Assembly (NCBI GenBank): GCA_021432635.1
Contig: MU270021.1
Location: 1,391,357-1,455,356, forward strand
Length of the DNA: 64,000 nucleotides
DNA from: Thozetella sp. PMI_491
Lineage: Eukaryota > Ascomycota > Sordariomycetes > Chaetosphaeriales > Chaetosphaeriaceae
Direction of reading: 5' to 3'
The translations under genes and the position numbers were made by a program. The stretch's first letter is position 1. Each line of letters starts with the position of its first letter. Of this stretch, positions 21,039-31,886 are shown piece after piece. The notes beneath the pieces were generated by a model. That model was not told the DNA's origin. It was given only the letters and a program-made list of their open reading frames with translations, and ran no database searches.

Positions 21039-21790
21039 ATGCCAGCTTTTACTCTGTATGGTGCTCGCGGCTCGACCAACACCGATCGTGTCCGCCTTAC
21101 TCTCGCAGAGGGTGGCTTCACGGATTATGAACTCGTGCTCCTCAATCTTCAAAAGGGAGAACAGAAGGTAAAGAACTTGGTTCTTTAATAGATTGACACG
21201 GTAAATTCTCGTGTAGGCATATTGTATATCGCTGACGCAGCTGCACCTAGTCCGAAGAAAACGTGAAGCGCCACCCATGGGGTAAAATACCTGCCGTCAC
21301 TTTCCCCGATGGGTTCAGTCTCTACGAGAGCCGCGCAATCTGCAATTATCTCGCGAAGAGATATTCCTTCCCACTTCTACCCTCAGACTCCGACATTGAA
21401 GCTGTGGCGCTGTTTGACCAAGCGCAGTCCGCAGAAATGCTGTACTTCGCCGAACCTGCAGGCAAAATCGCATTTGAGAGATTTGCCAAAAAGTTCATGG
21501 GACTACCTGCCGACGAAACCGTGGTCTCTAATGCACTGCGGTCAGTTGAGATGTTTTTCGACGTGGCAGAACGTCTGCTGCAAGATGGAGACTACATGGC
21601 AGGGAAGAACTTCACTCTCGCAGACATCTACTACATTCCGCTCATTCAAAGGCTGTTTGCGTGCGGGTACGGAGACATAATCCTCGGTCGCAAAGCTGTG
21701 ACTGCTTGGTGGGACCGCTGCATAAATAGGCCGGCCATACAAAAGATGTTAGCCGCTGACGCGGAGGCTGGGGCTGCTGCTCGTAAATAA
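21039..21790 (+). CDS. Glutathione S-transferase
   Basis: Two exons, 21039-21167 and 21251-21790, give 222 residues, a standard GST length. The thioredoxin-like N-domain begins FTLYGARGSTNTDRVRLTLAE and carries the cis-Pro site GKIPAVTFPDG and the glutathione-binding YESRAICNYLAKRY (Glu-Ser-Arg). The all-helical C-domain includes GKNFTLADIYYIPLIQRLFACGY, with the N-capping box and hydrophobic staple. It resembles fungal GTT/Ure2p-like and phi/theta classes. It likely conjugates glutathione to electrophiles in the cytosol, in detoxification or in a biosynthetic sulfur-transfer step. Upstream in-frame Mets at 20913 and 20979 were rejected because the family fold starts at MPAFTLYG. It is divergent from the Zn2Cys6 gene. 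Confidence 0.92.
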
Positions 21791-22834
21791 GATAGATGGC
21801 GATCGGAAGAGGAATAGTCACCTAGTTGCCCTAGCATAACCGTGGCGCTTCACCTAGCTTAAGTAGTTATCTATGAGATTCTCCTGCCTTTACCTTGTCC
21901 GGAACGTTGATGATTTCTTCTAATTTGTCTATCGCCTTAGTGTTGATCTCTTGTGAATGGTGTACAGCAAGGGAGGTTACTGCCTACTATGTTGTGGAGA
22001 ATGATGTGAAAGGCCGGATTTCCTACGAATCTATCATAAGAACTACACGTAAATACCAGTTGCTAACCTCAATACATCTCAGGGCTGCACTAGCAATTCT
22101 ATTGGCGCCATACTACACAATAAGCATATACGAAACCATAGGCACGCGAGCATCGACTCTTTATTTACAATCTTTGACCAGGCCGTACAGTTTCGGTGCC
22201 GCTGATTGGCTTTAGAAAAACATATGGATTATGAGCTGCAAAAGCAGGTCGCGTTTGGACCTGGGACGCTAGGTATTAATGCCTCTGAAGCTAGTTACAA
22301 GAATTAGCACTACCGCGTTACCTTGCGGGAGAATCTACATGACCTACTCTGTGTACTTACGCTGACATTATAACATTGCAAATAAGCTATAGGGTAGTAG
22401 CTTGACGGCTAGTTTGACAGCTGACCGTGATACCACCTGACTGCTAACAAAGTATAGTTACCTATTCAAGAGGGGAGAATGGCAGATAGCAGTTGCCATA
22501 TTTCATCAGTCATTCGAACATTGTATCCAGTTACTGACCTCGGGTATTTAATACCTGTCCGAATAAATCTTGACTAACTCAAATTGATACATGTTTATTA
22601 TATAATTGCGGGGTCACTTTACATTCTCTATATTCAGCGGCTTCAGGTCGAGAGTGCAAATAAAACTGCATACGCAGCACTGCCTATCTGAAACTAGCAT
22701 GATTCAATATGGCCAAAGACGTGCAATTTTTTCTTCTTTCGTTGAAGGGATAACATATCTAATTCTCTAACTCCGGAGTTCCGACATGCAAGCCTTTCAA
22801 ACCACACTTCAAGCATGATGCCTAGTTAGTTATC
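21791..22834. other. Gene-free stretch
   Basis: A 106-codon plus-strand frame at 21895-22215 has no signal peptide, domain motif or splice support and was not called. AT-rich thereafter. No other feature seen. Confidence 0.45.
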
Positions 22835-23243
22835 TTAGTCAAAGCCGCACTGCACCGCAGTTACGATTGATGACTGGCCGACCCCGGAGAACACCTGAGC
22901 CCCTCCCGAGAGCGTTCCACTTCCCATATTGCCGTTTTGGTAGTCCCAGGCAAATTGATATGGTGCCCCTGAGTTGGGGCAAGTGATTGTAATAGCGCCG
23001 GGTGTTGCCTCGGAGAAACCTTTGAAGATGATGGTCAGCCTACCATGAGAACGGCGAGGGCACAACGGGCTCACCGGTACTACACCAAGCCCCATTGCAA
23101 TGGCAATCTACTGTAAGTTGGACGTTGTCTGATGGATTTATGAAGTCGAAATAGCAACAGCCATTAAGTTGCGGAGAACAACTTTCGGAGAGGACAATAG
23201 GTAGTAGAAAGGATAGCGCTAAAAAAGGCCTCGTAGCGATCAT
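22835..23243 (-). CDS. Small secreted cysteine-rich protein
   Basis: Two exons, 23243-23075 and 23019-22835, join in frame to 117 residues. The 55-nt intron runs from a GTGAGC donor past a GCTGAC branch site to a CAAAG acceptor. The first ~19 residues (MIATRPFLALSFLLPIVLS) form a signal peptide. The mature part has eight cysteines (SC, GCC, DCHC, WC, TC, QC) and a C-terminal Gly/Ser/Val-rich half, giving a disulfide-stabilised secreted protein. No known domain was recognised; candidates are an effector-like or wall-associated protein. A TATA box lies about 140-150 bp upstream of the start codon. The downstream acceptor was chosen because nearer AG dinucleotides give stops. Confidence 0.78.
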
Positions 23244-23384
23244 TTTATCGATAGAGAAAGGGATGGTATAATGAAAAATAAACTAATTGTGGGTTGAAGT
23301 GGCTTAGTGCTTTGACTGCTGTGGAACAGAGTGGGAGGGATGAGGATCGATTGAGGATACGACGAGTGCAGCCGGCTAACTATG

Positions 23385-23392
23385 TATTTATA
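23385..23392 (-). promoter_or_regulatory. TATA box of the small secreted protein gene
   Basis: TATAAATA on the minus strand, about 142 bp upstream of the 23243 start codon, a usual distance for highly expressed fungal genes with a ~100-nt leader. Confidence 0.5.
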
Positions 23393-23399
23393 CGTAGAT

Positions 23400-25680
23400 G
23401 CTCATACCGGGTTGTCCTTTGCGTGGATGTCTACCACGCCGTTGAGAAGGCCTAGCGACGAGAAAGGCCACAAAGCTGGGGGCCTAACTGCTTAGTATGC
23501 CATGAAGTGGGGGCCTAGCGGGTCAGGTAGGTACTGTACGTAGGTTATATTTTAGCGGGCCTGGTAGCAAGGTGGGTGCTAATGGTTCTAGTACCTGCGG
23601 CGCAGCGAGCGGCGTATTCAAGTACTACCCTAGCCAGCTATGCAGCAGCTGGATTCTGGGCCCATCAGAAATATGCCATCGTTGCACTTGCAATATGGCA
23701 TCAATAACGCGTCAAACACATACACATACCTCTATCTCCTCTCACTGATGTCACCCCAGTCTATTCATATCATAACAGGCATCTTTATCACTTTGCGATG
23801 CTGTAGGACAATATGAAAATCGCTGATAAACTGATAAGAATCGGTATCAATCTCCTCAGACATTCACTAACCCCGTTTAGGCATCACTGGATCCTCGAGC
23901 GGACTGACGCAGACGCGAGTGAGAGTTCCAAAAGAGAGGAGTGAATACGGGAGACTTTGATCGTTATCTGCACTCTCTTTACTCCTGCGCTCTCAGCGGA
24001 TGAAGAAAAGGAAAAACAAAAGGGTTGTTCGACGTGACCTTGTCCGAAGGTCTTCCAGAGACCTAAACCAGAGTCGTCACTACAAAGATAGAGCTAACAC
24101 GTAGCCAATCCTAATCACACGTAGCACAGCTTTCATTTAGCTAGGTCTCACTAAACAGCTCTATGACCATAAGGTTCACGTGAGGACCGAGCAGCAAGAG
24201 GTGACATTCCTTGCACGTATCTGCCGCTAGCGAATGGCTACTGAATACAATTTAAGCGTCAACTTACCCAGCAAGCGCAGACTGGGGGGCGCTTACTGCG
24301 CATGATAAAATTTGCATTGGACCGAGCTCTTTGTGCATACACTGCTGCTTGAAATATACAGAACTAGCCCTCGGGCGCCGAGTTCTTCACAATAGCCTAG
24401 CTATGTAAGTCTCTATGGCCTAGCACTAACTTACCTCATGCCTGCTTTTCACCTCAGTAGTGAGGATGAATGTCGTCAGGTGTCGCAACTACAGTATCCG
24501 GAGGATGGTAGCCGCACTAGTGCTGTGAAGGAGCTTGGAATTCCATCCTTTTGGTATAGGGTAAGCTCGGCGGTGAGCTATAGACGGTAAAGGAGGGACG
24601 TGGAGAGGTTTATCCTGCCTAAGTATCCGTAGATCTCGAGGACTGGATTCTCGATAGTCTGATCCTATCATCTTAAGTTTGGTTACCGTAGTTGACAAGA
24701 ATCGACCACCGGCGGCGCAGATTGCACCGCTTGCTTTGAACTCGAGTCCGAATGTCTATCAAAGCTCATTATTGTAACTGATCATAGTTTTGATACTTGC
24801 GAGTCGCACAGAGGGTTGATCAAAAGGCTAGAGAAATCTTGCAAAAATAAAGCCGATTTGCGCTGCTTTAGTCCATTATCGGACATGCCATCGTCTTCTC
24901 TTCCCTACCCTTTGGTATTACTAGTATGACTGAAATCCGTAAGTAGCGTTCCTACGATCATTAATTCCGTCTGGAGGGTTGATGTCGACCACGACTGCAC
25001 ATTATCTAATTCTGCTCACAGTAACCTTAGTCAAAACGCTGGCGTGACCCACCGCGAGGTGGTAAGAGCCAAGAAACACGTAAGCGTAAGAATATCATCC
25101 CGCAGGCTGTTTTTTTCTTGGGAGGGAGGGGGTCAAGTGTCTCATTGGGGCAGTGGCAACTGCGTCCTCCCCTTCAAAATAAAACCTGACCGCCTTAGTC
25201 GGTTGTATTTACTGGCCTTAGGCTCTAGCGCGCAGGTGGCTCGGAAGTTCTCTACCGGCGCATCCCACTGGATATTGTCACACCGTTAAAGGCTGTGTAG
25301 TCACTGTAGATCTAAGCATCGACGTATTGAATAGAAATAGTATTGTCATTTTGAGTGACAGTGGTGTAGATTAGGTAGGCACGGCGGAGCCGAACAAACC
25401 AGCTCAGACAGTTGTACCGCAGTTAAAAGCTGAGTGGCCTCAGCCGCGCAATCTAGCTTTCGGGCCAATCACCTTGTCAGCGTTTAGATTAGTCGCGAAA
25501 TTCCTTGACTTCCCTTAGGCGTTGGGTGTTAATTGGCTACATCTGTCCATATGTGTATTCATTTCGGCCGACCCCGGTCAGCTTACTTCTCCTCAGCTTA
25601 CTTCTCCACGGTTTTATAGAAATTCCAGAACTGTCACAACGGACTGGGCCAATGCAGGTGAAAGGTTCTTGGTAGTGACA
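23400..25680. other. Gene-free stretch
   Basis: About 2.3 kb without a recognisable gene on either strand. The word gggggcctagcg or gggggcctaac recurs near 23478-23520. A minus-strand frame at 24489-24698 has no supporting motif. Confidence 0.45.
25578..25607 (+). repeat. Perfect 15-bp tandem duplication
   Basis: tcagcttacttctcc occurs twice head to tail, about 110 bp upstream of a TATA box in the promoter region of the next gene. It may duplicate an upstream element. Confidence 0.6.
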
Positions 25681-25712
25681 TGGGCGCGGGGCTTGGGCGT
25701 ACCTTGCGCGGC

Positions 25713-25719
25713 TATATAA
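25713..25719 (+). promoter_or_regulatory. TATA box
   Basis: TATATAA 129 bp before the start codon at 25848, preceded by a G+C-rich stretch. Typical of a strongly expressed secreted-protein promoter. Confidence 0.55.
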
Positions 25720-25847
25720 CGAGTTTCTCCCATACGCTGGACCAACCCTCCTAACACGATTCCCGGCTCTCATCTTCGAAAGCGTTGAAATATACACTTT
25801 CATCAATACACTTCAATACAATTGTTAGTAAAATCACCAAAATCACG

Positions 25848-26339
25848 ATGCAATTCTCTGCCATCCTCCTTAGCACTATGGCTGTTGCGGCCATCGCCAA
25901 CCCGATTCCTGAGGCTTCCGCCGAGGACAAGAGGGATGACCATAGGACCATATTCATAACTGCTGACAAGTAAGTATTTTACTTTCGACCTTCTTTCTCT
26001 GTTCCACTTTTTCTTTTCTTACCTCGTCTTAGGAACTGGGGGGGCGCTAGGGCTTGGGTTCCAGTTGGATACAATACTGTATACAACTGGGGCCAAGTTC
26101 ACTTCGAAGATGGTGGTGTTCATGGACCTGGTTCTCTTGGTCCTGACCCAGGTATGTACCTTGTACATCAGCAAGCAGGAATTCGCTCCGCTCAGCCAAA
26201 GGGTCTCTAACCTTCGGATGCAGGCGTCTGCTGTATTCTCTACCTGAACGGTGGCGGCCAGTCGGGTACCATCTGTAATCCCGGCAGCGCCGACACGGGC
26301 CATAGATTCGATACAAAGTCGTTTAAATGTTGGTGGTAG
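25848..26339 (+). CDS. Small secreted protein with a Lys-Arg pro-site
   Basis: Three exons, 25848-25969, 26033-26151 and 26224-26339, join in frame to 118 residues. The product starts with a signal peptide (MQFSAILLSTMAVAAIANP) and a short acidic pro-segment ending EDKR, a likely Kex2 site. The mature part of about 87 residues is Gly/Trp/Tyr-rich (NWGGARAWVPVGY, YNWGQVHFEDGG) and has four cysteines (VCC, TIC, FKC), ending KCWW. Splice signals are strong (GTAAGT..TTAG; GTATGT..GCAG). The fold resembles small secreted beta-rich proteins, but no family could be named. Roles such as an antimicrobial or effector-like protein are only guesses. Confidence 0.78.
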
Positions 26340-28589
26340 ATTATGCGTCTATAAGAGATGGGAGAAGGTCACCTCTCTTGCTAGAGACTCGATCTTTTAA
26401 TAATATAATATGGAACACCTCTTATCACTGCTAAAGAGTGGACAAGTAGCAACGGCACTAGCCCTTCTATTTCTAATCCAAGATATTGAAATGCCTAATG
26501 CTTAATTGCACCCAAATGACGAGTACTAGACCAGAGAGGACCAAAAGGCGGCACGAGGCGCCAACCGAGAGCTGCACATTTCTTTAGATTTACACTATCC
26601 GTAGGTCAAATAACTTAGGTTTCATGTCTTAAATTAGATGCATAACTCCCTCTTTAGGCAGCCAGATAGGGCAGCGGCGACTGGCTATGGTGAGCTTGGC
26701 AAGCCTTCGTTCCGGGCATCGTGGCATTGTATGTTTATGATTATTTTTAGAAATAAGAGACTAGCGACCAACTGAAGCGAAGAAAAATTAGGTCACACTT
26801 AGGTAAGTAGAGGCAACTAGTGTGTGTGATACGTTAGGATCTGACGGGTTGCATCGAGAGATCACGGTGTTGAAATGCTCACTCAATTGCTACTACATCA
26901 CTCTGGTATGCGATCTGTGGCGCCTATCGGGAATAGCACGCTCTCACCCAAAACCTCACCAGTACACGAAGTGACACAGATAACAGCAAGTGCAGAGGCT
27001 TAGATGACAGGAGCTGTTCTTCAGCTGGGGGGTTGGTCGCTAACAGGCAACCCAGATAATACCTATTATATCGACGCCTGGCAGACTTTTGCGATAGACG
27101 ACAGCGCATTTATTCAGCTCTTCGAAACTAGGTATACAGAGCCGGATAGCACTGCCAATGTTCGCTTAAACATTCGAAACGGGTAGTAGAGAGTACTTCT
27201 GGCTTAATACAGTAGTTTCATGAATAACCCGCTTACATTATCGGTTGTGAGACCAACGAGGACTTCTGAGTCGTCGATGCATCTGATGCTGATCGAAGGT
27301 GCAAGATGCACGCTGATAATTCTCGCCACTCTACAGTTAATGATAGCGAAGGATGCCATCTTTGTTGACCCATAGATCCGACTAAGGAGAGTACTGGTGG
27401 CGATGACACCCCCCGCTTGACCAACTCAACTTGTATGACATTCCACCTATAGCTTGTCGCTACCAACCTACCACCACGTCAATTGCACATTACACAATAA
27501 CCACCCAACCGCATCCTCCGTCCGGCACATCTGAGTCGGCTCGCCGTGACGCTTCTAAAACTGGGTCTGCGACCGGTTGGGGAGGCCTACTGGAGTCGTG
27601 AGCATCGCGCTGCGTCAAGCCTGCAGTATTTTTTGTCGACATGATGTCGTTCGACCCTTCGCGCAGCGCTTACTTTACGGGACCTTGATTTGATGATGGA
27701 TTTGAGTGCGTCGAGCATGTCGGTGGAGCACAAAATTCCTCACACTACTTCTCCGGGGCCAGCGTGCTCGGGATTTTAAGCCACCTTTAACCGCTAATTG
27801 TCACTGTTAAAAAACGTATTGTGGAGACCATCGCTACAAACAGAAATCTTTACGGAGTATATGGAGGCCAACCCGAAGGCGGCACTTTTGGATTCTTTAA
27901 GGCTGTTGTAGAGACCGTATATAGGGCTTATAAGGTTAGGTGGGCCGTAGGCAAAAGCTAAGTTCCACTCTCTCCAGCCTGCTCCTCGTGGTTGCTTCGG
28001 TCCCTAATCACGATATTCCATTTTCCATTCCCAAACTGGATGGAGAAGTGCCTGGCTAGGTGGCCGAGGCATTAACCAAGAGGCTGGCAAAATCCTGCTG
28101 TCCATTACGAAGACTAAAATATGACATAGAGCTAGCAATTCCCTTGCTCGTGATTTATAGCAATAAAGTCTGAAGGAGGGTAGCTCCGTAATCAGGAAAC
28201 TAGGAGGGAAGTATCATAATAGGATAAAAAAATTTCCAGTTATTGCTCGTCGCTTTGACCATCCGCAGTAAATTCTCGGGCGCCCTCGGATGGCCACGTA
28301 ATATGTTTGTGGCCATAGCTGCATGAAGGTAGCACCAGCGCCGCGTATTACTGAATCGGGAAAGCGGGTGCATGGACCAAACGTCTGCGTCCCCGCGCCC
28401 CTAGATACAAATACGGGAGTGCAGCATTAGACTTTCTACTTCGCCTACGAAGAGAAGAGCGAAATATAAGTCTTGCCTCTCACGTATGAAAGAATTCATC
28501 GGCTACAACTTTTAATCGTCTGACGAACCATCGCTATTCTCGCGCGCAAAGAACGGCTCGACAAAAAGTCACCATCGGGAGCACTAGTC
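26340..28589. other. Gene-free stretch
   Basis: About 2.2 kb. A 60-codon plus frame at 27004-27186 (containing AWQTFAIDDSAFIQLFETRY) looks somewhat protein-like but has no partner exon or family. No RNA gene or repeat recognised. Confidence 0.4.
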
Positions 28590-29501
28590 ATGAGTTCTAA
28601 TTCCAACAACGCGGGATCCGCGCCTTTTTTGGATGCTTCTGGAGATCCTAATGAGATCATCATGAAAGTACCGGTTAATCTCACGGGCGTCACTGAGACG
28701 TTATTCATTCCGCTCGCGGCACGCGCTGCCGACGCAGCGACGCAGAAGCCAATTCTCGGCGACCCATACGCCATGGACGTCTTGAAGAGGCTCAGCTATG
28801 ACTTTGAAAAAATACCAATGCCAATATCCCAGTCAGCGGGTGTGGCGATACGCACGAGACAGTACGACAAATGGACGGCAGCGTTCTTGTCTGCTCATCC
28901 ACGTGCCACGGTTCTCCACTTGGCCTGCGGGCTAGACAGTCGCTTTCAGCGGATCAAATGGAGCAGCTCTGTTCGGTGGATCGATGTCGACCTTCCTGAA
29001 GTTGTCGCGCTTCGTCGCCATGTCCTTCCTACTTCCTTGCCTGGGCGTGATTATCAGCTTATTGGCGCTAGCGTCACTGAGACGGCTTGGCTGGATGGCA
29101 TTCCCACAGGACAACCGACTGTAGTTGTCATGGAAGGGCTATTGTCTTATCTAGAAGGGCAGGATATGAAGCGGTTATTGCGGCGCCTAGTCGAGAGGTT
29201 TGGGGAAGGCGAGTTGCTATTCGACTGTATCAACCATTGGGCCATGTCTATGAGCCAGAAGAGAAAAATTCATGTCGTCAGCCGGACCGGCACTGAATTT
29301 CATTCGTCAGTTGAGAACCCTAAGGAGTTGGAGGGGATACATCCTCGCATGAAGATGCTCGAGGTCGTACACTTTACTGAGGCGCGAGGTGTTGAAAAGC
29401 TCCCACTCAGACTCCGGGCTATGATGTATGCATTGTCGTGGATACCGAACTTACGAAATAGCGCACGGTTTGTTCGGTTTGCATTTGATGCTAAAGTTTG
29501 A
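28590..29501 (+). CDS. Leucine carboxyl methyltransferase-family (Ppm1/LCMT, TcmP-like) O-methyltransferase
   Basis: Intronless, 303 residues. The family's N-terminal region is present (ETLFIPLAARAADA, then DPYAMDVLKRL). The SAM motif I variant is TVLHLACGLDSRFQRI, and VRWIDVDLPEVVALRR carries the acidic residue that binds the ribose. VVVMEGLLSYLEGQDMKRLL is the motif IV/post-motif helix. This is the secondary-metabolism branch of the LCMT fold, related to polyketide methyl-ester-forming TcmP rather than the PP2A methylase, so it probably makes a methyl ester or ether on a small molecule in the cytosol. It lies 800 bp upstream of the UstYa-like gene on the same strand, an arrangement compatible with a biosynthetic locus. 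Confidence 0.85.
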   Translation: MSSNSNNAGSAPFLDASGDPNEIIMKVPVNLTGVTETLFIPLAARAADAATQKPILGDPYAMDVLKRLSYDFEKIPMPISQSAGVAIRTRQYDKWTAAFLSAHPRATVLHLACGLDSRFQRIKWSSSVRWIDVDLPEVVALRRHVLPTSLPGRDYQLIGASVTETAWLDGIPTGQPTVVVMEGLLSYLEGQDMKRLLRRLVERFGEGELLFDCINHWAMSMSQKRKIHVVSRTGTEFHSSVENPKELEGIHPRMKMLEVVHFTEARGVEKLPLRLRAMMYALSWIPNLRNSARFVRFAFDAKV

Positions 29502-30300
29502 TCTATCCTTGTGGAGCCATGTAGTACGAAATATAGGTATTAAATAAAGCTTAACAGTAGTTATAGCCTTTAACGTGCAGATAAACGCCGTTAGTGTGTC
29601 CTCGACGTCTCTCCCTCCGCCCTTCAGTTAACCTTGTTCCATAGCAAGCTAGTCGCTTTGCCACTGCAAACAGTGCGTATTGCAGTTCAGAATATAAGCG
29701 TAGGTGAATCCCACTCTTGTCAACTTTTTATTTTTGAAAACCTCATTTGAAGTCTAGTGAACCCCCACCCCCAAAGAAAATGATAGATCAAGGTGTTAAG
29801 TGCCTAGAGATGATATTGACGCGCTCGTGGCTTTTCAGGTAACTTCTTAGAGGAGGTCTACGGTGTAGCCTGTCTTTCTCTCTGAAATTCTGCCGATTCA
29901 GAAATACTGCCACAGAGACATGGCTGGTATGCACTACGAGATCACGGTGAGTAGTCGAAAGAAACGCAAGATTGTCAAGTGCATAAAGGTCCACACGGAA
30001 ATTGCAGATGCGCAGGCATGAGACAGGATGATCAGCTTTCGGTCTCCGAGCCTTACTATCTTCAAAAAGGCAGGTATAAAACAGCAGGCCGCTATCAGTG
30101 TAGTAATAAGACGCATTTTTGGCAGTGCCCTGCGTATATTGCGACCCAAATCCGTCCTGCCCTGGGGAGAAAGGCTCCCACGGTTGAGGCTGTATTCTCC
30201 GTGTTACTCTCTCTGTCTCTCTTTTTCTTGAAATCTTTCTTTCCTTGAGTATCCATATTTACATCATAACTAATAGCCGTAGCTAGTTACGACCATTAGG
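29502..30300. other. Intergenic region
   Basis: No gene seen. A 16-bp word, ccgcccttcagttaac, at about 29619-29634 recurs at about 34394-34409, suggesting a dispersed repeat fragment. Confidence 0.4.
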
Positions 30301-31235
30301 ATGACCAGGTACGAGAAGATTGACAGTGAAGACGACAAACGCCACTTATTTCGCCACAGTGCCAAACTTATGTTGGTACCCCTATATCTGGGACTTAAGC
30401 CCATCAAATCAACGGAAAAGAACTTTATTAATCTATGGTTTCTTTTTGGCGGTTCTGCCCTCGCTATTGCTCGCCGTTTTCTCTTCGTGGGTCATGATAC
30501 AGTACCTACTCACACAGTGGCCGGGACAACTCAATCTTCCCGCAAATACTTTACAGTGCGCACGACCGTTAGTTATTCCACAAATCGTACGCGACTAATC
30601 GAAACTAGAAGGCCGTGCACAGGGTGCCCTAAAAACGAGGTTTGCAAATTCCGCCTAAGTTTCGGAGACGACCTCACAGAGTATCAAGGCTGCCCATCCC
30701 ACATTATCGATTCTAGATGGAACACTCTATATGGGAGTACGTTTTCTGTCCATTGAGTAGTAGAATTCGGTCAATACAATACTAATCTTTATGGTAGTGG
30801 GTTTCTCCCGTGTCCTCCCCAAGTTGGAGGCTGCGCAGCTACCTAGCAAGTCTATGATCCTTCCACACGAACCGATACGTCAATATGTAGTTGGCTTGGA
30901 CGTGTTCCATCAACTTCATTGCTTGGTATATATGCAGCCGTCTAGTTTGCGTATGGCTATTTCAGCATTGCTTAATGTCATCTGAGAATACAATACGGAA
31001 ATCTCTATCGCCGCGTTACTATGGCCCTGGAGGGCCAGGCGAGGCTAAGGTGCTAGAGGGTGGTAGAGAATTCAACCATTTAGACCACTGCGTGAACTCT
31101 ATCCGGCAAAGTCTCATGCGTAGCCCGGATATCGCGGCGCTGCCCTGGCAGTGGGATATAAGCATGCAGGGGCGTGGTAAGAATGTTGCCCGAGCGACCA
31201 TCCTGCACACTGGCCCAAAGTTCGATGAGATATAA
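30301..31235 (+). pseudogene. UstYa-like (DUF3328) oxidase gene, probably frameshifted at the 5' end
   Basis: Four exon blocks follow the UstYa layout. The start MTRYEKIDSEDD is typical, but the transmembrane part (LLIYGFFLAVLPSLLLAV) is in the next frame, so a shift lies near 30335-30355. From the membrane segment on, all junctions hold: introns 30568-30608 (only 41 nt, GTTAGT donor), 30737-30797 and 30926-30986. They yield DDLTEYQGCPSHIIDSRWNTLYG, then PKLEAAQLP. Both signature motifs are present: HQLHC (in FHQLHCLNTIRKSL) and HLDHC (in HLDHCVNSIRQSL). The C-terminus ends at 31235. UstYa proteins are membrane-anchored enzymes that oxidatively cyclise ribosomal peptides (ustiloxin, asperipin, cyclochlorotine-type and others). 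Only the N-terminal shift speaks against function; it could be a base-calling error. Confidence 0.78.
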
Positions 31236-31886
31236 GAGTGGGCAGAGCCGGACTTGGAAAATCTATAAATTGACGAATGGTATCACGAGGTGGATGGCTA
31301 GCTGGATCCAGAGACGTGGGTTAGGAGGTAATCGCTATGGAATAACTGGGCTACGTCAAATAGATCTCTAGCTAGGCATCTAAATAATGGAAGAAAAAAT
31401 AAAGCCGCCCAATATCTAGGCGCTGTCTTCGGGGGTCAATGTCAGCGTGAGTGCAAGGGGGTAGCGAGCGTCAGAGCTGGCGATCAATGCGGCAATATCT
31501 GTCAGAAGCGGCTTCGTGGTTGGGGCAGCAGAAGTGGTCAACAGAAGCAGTAGCGGTCAGCAAAAGCAGCAGCGGTCAGCAGAGGCAGTGCGCCCGCACT
31601 AGCGATTGCAACCAAGGAGCCAAGTGGCAGTTACAACTGCTAGGCAACGAGGATCTGTTAATATAGAAGTGGAGATCTAAGGTGATAAAGGCTTTCCTTC
31701 TTGCAAGAGGGAATGTATTTTTATATAGCTTTAAAAACTACAGAGGATATTGCAAATTTGGACTGCATTGATACGCGGCAAATAGACACACACATCTCTC
31801 CCTCTCGTGTAGGATACACCAGATAGAGCCGTAGATGAGGCGGCTTCGATTCCCCTTCGCTGCTCCCCGCCCAGGTAGCAATGAGT
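31236..31886. other. Intergenic region with a short tandem repeat
   Basis: Between two convergent genes. Contains a 19-bp tandem repeat (see separate entry). No coding feature. Confidence 0.5.
31545..31582 (+). repeat. 19-bp tandem repeat
   Basis: aagcagtagcggtcagcaa is followed directly by a copy with two mismatches, with partial units on each side (to about 31525 and 31590); a CAG-rich minisatellite. Confidence 0.6.
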
